Positions 59,837 through 64,000 of a stretch of 64,000 bases of DNA are shown here, one piece after another. Each line of letters opens with the position of its first letter. Position 1 is the stretch's first letter. The notes under the pieces are model-generated. The model ran no database searches, was not told the origin of the DNA, and saw only the letters and a list, made by a program, of their open reading frames with translations. Source of the stretch: DATHTS01 sp041940425. Lineage in GTDB: Bacteria > Acidobacteriota > Blastocatellia > Pyrinomonadales > Pyrinomonadaceae. The position numbers and the translations under genes are program-made. The stretch covers positions 1-64,000 of the forward strand of contig JBGTSF010000010.1 of assembly GCA_041940425.1 (NCBI GenBank), in the 5' to 3' direction.

Positions 59837-61687
59837 TTAAGGCTCGGATCGTTCGTAAAGTATCGCTTCTCCGCGCCGCGTTTCGACCTTTGAAACAGGG
59901 CGAAATCCGCTAAGCGCATTGACCGTTTCGGCTTTCGGCGGCAAACCGTCAAAACTTATCAGCCAGACACGGCGCGTTTCCCGATTTTCCACAGCCGCTT
60001 TGAAATCTTTCGCCGTTAGCTCGACTTTTTTCAGGTTGAGATGATAAAAGAGCGGCGTAGTCAACCAGTTTCGACGGTGAACAAAAATCGTATCGCCGGT
60101 TGAAGACGCGCCGTTTATTTCACTCGCCAGCTTTTTATAGTCAATGACATCGAACGGGTATTGGTCATAATATCGAACGCTCGCGGCGTGCAAAAAAACT
60201 GTAAAAACGATCACAGGAAGAAAAACGACCGGTCGGCGGAGAATATTTACGATGCCGGCGGCAATCAAAATCAACAGATACGGCGTAAATATCAGAAACA
60301 GACGGCTCGCCAGCAGACTGTTGAACAATGAAACGAAAATTACCAAACCCGGCGAAGCAAAACTGAGCAGGACGAGCAGAAAACGGCTGTCCGAAAAAAG
60401 AGCGTTATCAGACAGAAGACGATAGTTTCTTTTATAAAAGCTCCAAACGCGAACCGCGATTTCCGGCAGGAAATACGCCGCCGCGGGAACGAGACAAGTT
60501 AGAAGAAGAAATCCGCGGTCGTGTCTCGCAACAAGCGAAAATCCGATAATCGTAACTATCGAAAAAAGGGCTGTCCAGCGCGTATCGAATGAAAAATACG
60601 GTTTGGGATCAAAGCCGAATTGTTTGTTTTTCTCCCGGCGGCGCAGAAAGGCAAACCCGGCGCAGACCAACGAAAATGCCGCGATCAAGGCAAGCGTTAT
60701 GGCTGAAATTTGACGTTCGGAAAGCGAAAAGGCATCGCGCTCGAACAAAAAACCGAACGCTAAAAATTCGCCGACAAATGTTGCCGAAATCGGTTCGAGC
60801 GGCGAACTTCGTCCGGTATAAGCGGCGTGCGTCCACATCGGCGCGCCGAGCATCACGACGAGCGATTGCAGCCGGAAGACAAAACCGGGAAGCGATTTAT
60901 CAAGTTCGCCGCGCTGTCTTCCGAGCGTGAAAATCATTTGTCCGGCGAGCAAAACCCAGAATAAAATCTCCGTGTAAACGCCGAGACACGCCGCCGCGAC
61001 ATAGCCTGCGCCCCAGCCGATCTGCTTTACCCGTTCGCTCCCACGAAATATCCTTATTAAAAAATATGTCGAGAGCAGACCGAGAAAACAGGTCATCGCA
61101 TACATCCGCGCGTTTTGACTCCAGTAAATCTGATGCCCGTTAAAAGCGACGAGCGCGGCACTCAAAATTCCTACTTTTCGGGAGAATAATTCCCTGCCGA
61201 GCAGAAAGGCGAAGATTATCGAAAAAATGCCGAACAGAACCGACGGCAGGCGAAGTGATTCAATGTTCGTGCCGAAAATTTTTGTCCAGACGAACATCAA
61301 AAAATAATAAGCGGGCGGGTGCGGCTCACCGTGAAAGTGAAACCAGATGAGCGGCACGACCGCCGTGCGCGGCGGCGGTTCGGAAATGTCAGCCGGAAGT
61401 TCGATGCCCGGCACATACGCTTCGGGATGACTGAGCGATTTTTCGCCGAGATCGTCAAACCGGAGAAACGCCCCGGCAAAAATTATTAGCGCGAAGACGA
61501 TCCATAATACGGGCGAGCCGTTAAATCCGAAATCCGGTCTTTTCGCCGATTCAGCGAAGTTATCCGTCCCGTTTTCGTTTTTCCGAAGACGCGCCGCGCG
61601 CAGTTCGCGGAAAAGAAGATGAGAAACGGTAAGAGTCATGGCAGCCGCGCCGGTAAGTAAAAGTATGAGTCCGATCAATTGAGCCAT
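59837..61687 (-). CDS. GT-C (ArnT/PMT-like) membrane glycosyltransferase
   Basis: 616 residues with about twelve membrane helices. An early loop carries acidic residues (FLRFDDLGEKSLSHPEAYVP), as in GT-39/83 proteins where an Asp/Glu pair is catalytic. Later features are EPHPPAYYFLMFVWTKIFGT, SLRLPSVLFGIFSII and LVAFNGHQIYWSQNARMYAM. These enzymes transfer a sugar from polyprenyl phosphate to a protein or lipid on the outer face of the inner membrane. The neighbouring UbiA-like gene may make a polyprenyl-phosphate pentose that it uses. It is last in an apparent minus-strand operon. Confidence 0.87.
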   Translation of the reverse strand: MAQLIGLILLLTGAAAMTLTVSHLLFRELRAARLRKNENGTDNFAESAKRPDFGFNGSPVLWIVFALIIFAGAFLRFDDLGEKSLSHPEAYVPGIELPADISEPPPRTAVVPLIWFHFHGEPHPPAYYFLMFVWTKIFGTNIESLRLPSVLFGIFSIIFAFLLGRELFSRKVGILSAALVAFNGHQIYWSQNARMYAMTCFLGLLSTYFLIRIFRGSERVKQIGWGAGYVAAACLGVYTEILFWVLLAGQMIFTLGRQRGELDKSLPGFVFRLQSLVVMLGAPMWTHAAYTGRSSPLEPISATFVGEFLAFGFLFERDAFSLSERQISAITLALIAAFSLVCAGFAFLRRREKNKQFGFDPKPYFSFDTRWTALFSIVTIIGFSLVARHDRGFLLLTCLVPAAAYFLPEIAVRVWSFYKRNYRLLSDNALFSDSRFLLVLLSFASPGLVIFVSLFNSLLASRLFLIFTPYLLILIAAGIVNILRRPVVFLPVIVFTVFLHAASVRYYDQYPFDVIDYKKLASEINGASSTGDTIFVHRRNWLTTPLFYHLNLKKVELTAKDFKAAVENRETRRVWLISFDGLPPKAETVNALSGFRPVSKVETRRGEAILYERSEP

Positions 61688-61760
61688 TTTTCAAAGTTTT
61701 TGTCGGAGAGTTTTTTTGAGGTCTTTTTTATTTCCACAGATATCCGGCGAACTTACCGAA

Positions 61761-62699
61761 TCATAAGTAATAGATCACGACCGCGTTGTAAACCGCCCAG
61801 CCCGCCAAGGTCAAAAGCAGCGGTTTGTCTTGAATCAGCGTCCGGCTCGGATTACCGCCGTTGGTCGGTTTTTTGATCAGTGCGAGATAACGCAGCATTC
61901 CGTAAATGACGAAAACCGTCCCGTAGATCAATGCGCCCGTCCCGAATCTGGCGACGGTTTCCGGCGCGACCGTGTAGAGCGCGTAACAGACGATCGCCGC
62001 GCCGACGAGAATATTATTTATTTGATCGAGATAGCCGACCGAGTATTGATTTAAAACTTCGCGGTGTTCGCCGGCTTCGTCGTCGAGCAGTAAAATTTCC
62101 TGCCGCCGTTTGGTAAAAGCTAGAAATAATGCCAGCAGAAACGCGCAGACGATCAGCCAGTGCGTCGGCATCACGCCGACGGCGAACGCGCCGCCGACGA
62201 TCCGCAGAACAAATCCGGTGGCGATGGTCATTCCGTCAAGCAGGATCACTTTTTTGAGCGCGAGGCAATATGCGAGCGTGAGAATAAAATAAAGCGCGGC
62301 GATCAGGAAGGCGTTCAGATTGATCGAAAAAGCAATCCAGTTTCCCGTGATGACCAGCGCGATGCTGACCAGAACCGCGATCCAGACGGGCAATGCGCCG
62401 GAACTTATGGGACGAAAACGCTTTTTCGGATGTGCGCGGTCTTCTTCCGCGTCAACGATGTCGTTGATGATGTAAAGCCCGCTTGCCAGACAGCAAAACG
62501 CGGCAAACGCCGACAGCGAATTTCCGATCGCCGCCGCGTCGGTCAGTTTTCTCCCGAAAAGCAGCGGCGCAAAGATGAACAAATTTTTCAACCATTGATG
62601 CGGGCGCATCGTCGTGATGATCGAATATAAAATATTCCTATCTTTAACCGCCGCGTCCGCCCGATTCTTTGCAAGCGTTATCGGCATTTGTTGTGACAT
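61761..62699 (-). CDS. decaprenyl-phosphate phosphoribosyltransferase-like UbiA enzyme
   Basis: 312 residues, about eight membrane helices. The first acidic motif NDIVDAEEDRAHPKKRFRP has exactly the NDxxDxxxDxxHPxKRxRP spacing of the DPPR synthase branch of UbiA proteins. RPHQWLKNLFIFAPLL precedes it, and a second acidic loop is KRRQEILLLDDEAGEHREVL. This group moves phosphoribose from PRPP to polyprenyl phosphate, the first step to polyprenyl-phosphate arabinose or ribose. The ATG has GGAG about 8 bases upstream. The matching oxidoreductase pair (DprE1/E2) is not seen here. Confidence 0.88.
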   Translation of the reverse strand: MSQQMPITLAKNRADAAVKDRNILYSIITTMRPHQWLKNLFIFAPLLFGRKLTDAAAIGNSLSAFAAFCCLASGLYIINDIVDAEEDRAHPKKRFRPISSGALPVWIAVLVSIALVITGNWIAFSINLNAFLIAALYFILTLAYCLALKKVILLDGMTIATGFVLRIVGGAFAVGVMPTHWLIVCAFLLALFLAFTKRRQEILLLDDEAGEHREVLNQYSVGYLDQINNILVGAAIVCYALYTVAPETVARFGTGALIYGTVFVIYGMLRYLALIKKPTNGGNPSRTLIQDKPLLLTLAGWAVYNAVVIYYL

Positions 62700-62767
62700 A
62701 TCTATTTCTCCGTCAGTGAAAATTTACAGATGATTTTTTGTTTTGCTTTGCGTCCCAGGCTTACGAA

Positions 62768-63811
62768 TCAAAAGAAAACCTTTGCGTAACGCAACGCTCC
62801 CTGACTCCACGGAACGGTGTGAGAAGTTCCCGATTTATTCTTAAACCGCGAGAGATTCCGGCTATACCACTCGTAATTTCTGATCAGCGCGTCGCGGTTT
62901 GAGTGTTTAGGCTGAAAACCCAGAATCTTTTCCGCTTTTTCAATCGAAACAAACGATTCTGTGGCGACGGTTTCGTAGATCCATTCGTAAAGCGGCGACA
63001 GACCGAGCTTTTCCAATAACTGCAAAACCAGAATGAACGGACGCGCCGGAAGACTTCGGATCCGCTTGCCGTGTCCCGCATAATCGAGAACCGACTGGAA
63101 ATCGTTTTTCAGAGTCGTAAATTGCTTCGCCCCGATATTGAACGTATCGTCGGCTTTTTCTTTATCAATCGTCGCCGCCAGAAATATCGCCTGACACAAA
63201 TCCTCGACATCCAGCAGTTGATAACTGTTCTTTCCGCTGCCGAGCAGAGGAAAATTTTTCCCCTCGTAAGCCCATTCGTAAAGCAATGCGAAAACGCCGA
63301 GCCTTTCGGGACCGACAAAGCTTTTCGGTCTTAAAATCGAAACGCACATTCCTTTTTTTCTGTATTCCCGGCATGCTTCTTCAGCCAGAATCTTCGCTTT
63401 GCCGTATGCCCCGACACCTTGCATTTTGTCATCTTCGAGCAATGGATGATGATCGGGAATTCCGTAAACCGCCGTCGAAGAAATATGAATCATTCTTTCG
63501 ACTTTATTTTGAAAAGCCGTTTCCAGAATATTTTTCGTGCCTTCGACCTCGGTTGAAAAAATATCTTCTTCTTTATCCAGAGGAAGCGCGGCGGCTGTGT
63601 GAACAACGATGTCAATATCTTTCATCGCCTCATTCACAAAATCTTTGTCGCGTATATCACCCGTCAGAATTTCGACCCGACCGGCAACATCTCGGAAAGG
63701 AAAATCAGCTATATCGAGAGAGGTGACAGACCAATTTTTTTCCAGCAGATACCTGATTAAATTAATTCCTAAAAAACCGGCACCGCCGGTTATCAAACAT
63801 TTTTTACTCAT
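62768..63811 (-). CDS. NAD-dependent epimerase/dehydratase (extended SDR)
   Basis: 347 residues; GGAGG lies upstream of the ATG. NAD motif CLITGGAGFLGINLIRYLL, then GDIRDKDFVNEAM, VVHTAAALPL, ISSTAVYGIP, Tyr/Lys site VGAYGKAKILAEE, and ILRPKSFVGPERLG. It ends with a basic Trp-containing tail. The substrate is not clear; NDP-sugar or polyprenyl-linked sugar are both possible. It lies between the partial membrane protein gene and the UbiA-like gene on the same strand. Confidence 0.87.
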   Translation of the reverse strand: MSKKCLITGGAGFLGINLIRYLLEKNWSVTSLDIADFPFRDVAGRVEILTGDIRDKDFVNEAMKDIDIVVHTAAALPLDKEEDIFSTEVEGTKNILETAFQNKVERMIHISSTAVYGIPDHHPLLEDDKMQGVGAYGKAKILAEEACREYRKKGMCVSILRPKSFVGPERLGVFALLYEWAYEGKNFPLLGSGKNSYQLLDVEDLCQAIFLAATIDKEKADDTFNIGAKQFTTLKNDFQSVLDYAGHGKRIRSLPARPFILVLQLLEKLGLSPLYEWIYETVATESFVSIEKAEKILGFQPKHSNRDALIRNYEWYSRNLSRFKNKSGTSHTVPWSQGALRYAKVFF

Positions 63812-63835
63812 CGTAATTCCTCCAAAATTGTTTAT

Positions 63836-64000
63836 TTAAAAAACATCTCGTGAGGTTTCAAATTCGTCGCCGGAATCGTCTGCCGGACGCGCGAACAACC
63901 CGATCAAGGTTGCGGGAATGAGGATGATCGAAAGGTCTAAAAACAGACGAGTTTCCTCTACTTTGCCAAACAAAAAATTAGCCGCAATCAGCGGCGGCAT
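63836..64000 (-). CDS. C-terminal end of a membrane protein (partial)
   Basis: 54 residues are visible before the stop at 63836-63838; the 5' part lies beyond the right edge. The visible part has one hydrophobic segment (FLDLSIILIPATLIGLFARP) and an acidic tail (ADDSGDEFETS). An ATG stands exactly at the edge, but an internal Met is more likely. The gap to the next gene is 24 bases, so it heads the minus-strand operon. Function cannot be assigned. Confidence 0.5.
   Translation of the reverse strand: MPPLIAANFLFGKVEETRLFLDLSIILIPATLIGLFARPADDSGDEFETSRDVF

Overview
The window (roughly half GC, dense coding, many 1-4 bp ATGA/TGATG overlaps) looks like chromosome of a Gram-negative environmental bacterium. 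The gene set (zinc-ribbon Ser/Thr kinase with an alpha-helical pre-kinase region, DUF1501 Tat protein, GAF-type NarL sensor kinase, Wza/Wzc exopolysaccharide machinery, bifunctional ATP sulfurylase/APS kinase) fits Acidobacteriota, probably class Blastocatellia. That placement is inference from gene content; no rRNA gene is present. I see no tRNA, CRISPR array, IS element or prophage.

Region 1 (1-7.7 kb) is housekeeping and accessory: a CPA2 cation/proton antiporter cut by the left edge, a small lipoprotein, a large membrane Ser/Thr kinase, a secreted NTF2-like protein, a 58-residue membrane protein, a lipoprotein and a DUF1501 protein. Region 2 (7.8-13.2 kb) is regulatory: a NarL-family sensor kinase, a canonical LuxR-type response regulator, then two LuxR-type regulators whose receiver domains lack the phospho-acceptor Asp, with strong hairpins in the leaders of both, and a small basic protein with a ten-lysine tract coded by a hexamer microsatellite.

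Region 3 (13.3-41.1 kb) is one long co-oriented polysaccharide locus: Wza-like exporter, Wzc-like tyrosine autokinase, ABC-2 permease (Wzm), nonulosonic (sialic/legionaminic-like) acid synthesis neuB-neuC-neuA, a methyltransferase, a glutamine-dependent asparagine-synthase-like amidotransferase, a PAPS-forming ATP sulfurylase/APS kinase fusion followed by three sulfotransferases of three sequence types, the ABC ATPase (Wzt), eight glycosyltransferases or GT-like proteins, a second methyltransferase, an O-antigen ligase/polymerase and a CapK-like adenylating enzyme. Together they predict an exported surface glycan that carries a nonulosonic acid and sulfate esters.

Region 4 (41.3-48.7 kb) is a lasso-peptide-type RiPP cluster set inside the polysaccharide region: PqqD-like recognition protein (B1), B2 protease, glutaminase-dead asparagine-synthetase-like cyclase (C), a 58-residue precursor (44180-44356), an HPr-kinase-like kinase, an ABC exporter and a nucleotidyltransferase. 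The precursor has a textbook lasso leader, but its predicted core has no Asp or Glu at positions 7-9, so the usual macrolactam ring cannot form. This is the most unusual system here.

Region 5 (48.7-64 kb) returns to envelope glycans: an O-antigen ligase with TPRs and a beta-sandwich tail, a secreted beta-helix/PKD protein, a CapD/PglF-type dehydratase, a DegT aminotransferase, an initiating sugar-phosphate transferase, an NAD epimerase and PgpA. On the minus strand at the right edge, a GT-C glycosyltransferase, a UbiA-type decaprenyl-phosphate phosphoribosyltransferase-like enzyme, an NAD epimerase and the end of a further membrane protein form an apparent operon for a polyprenyl-linked sugar donor.
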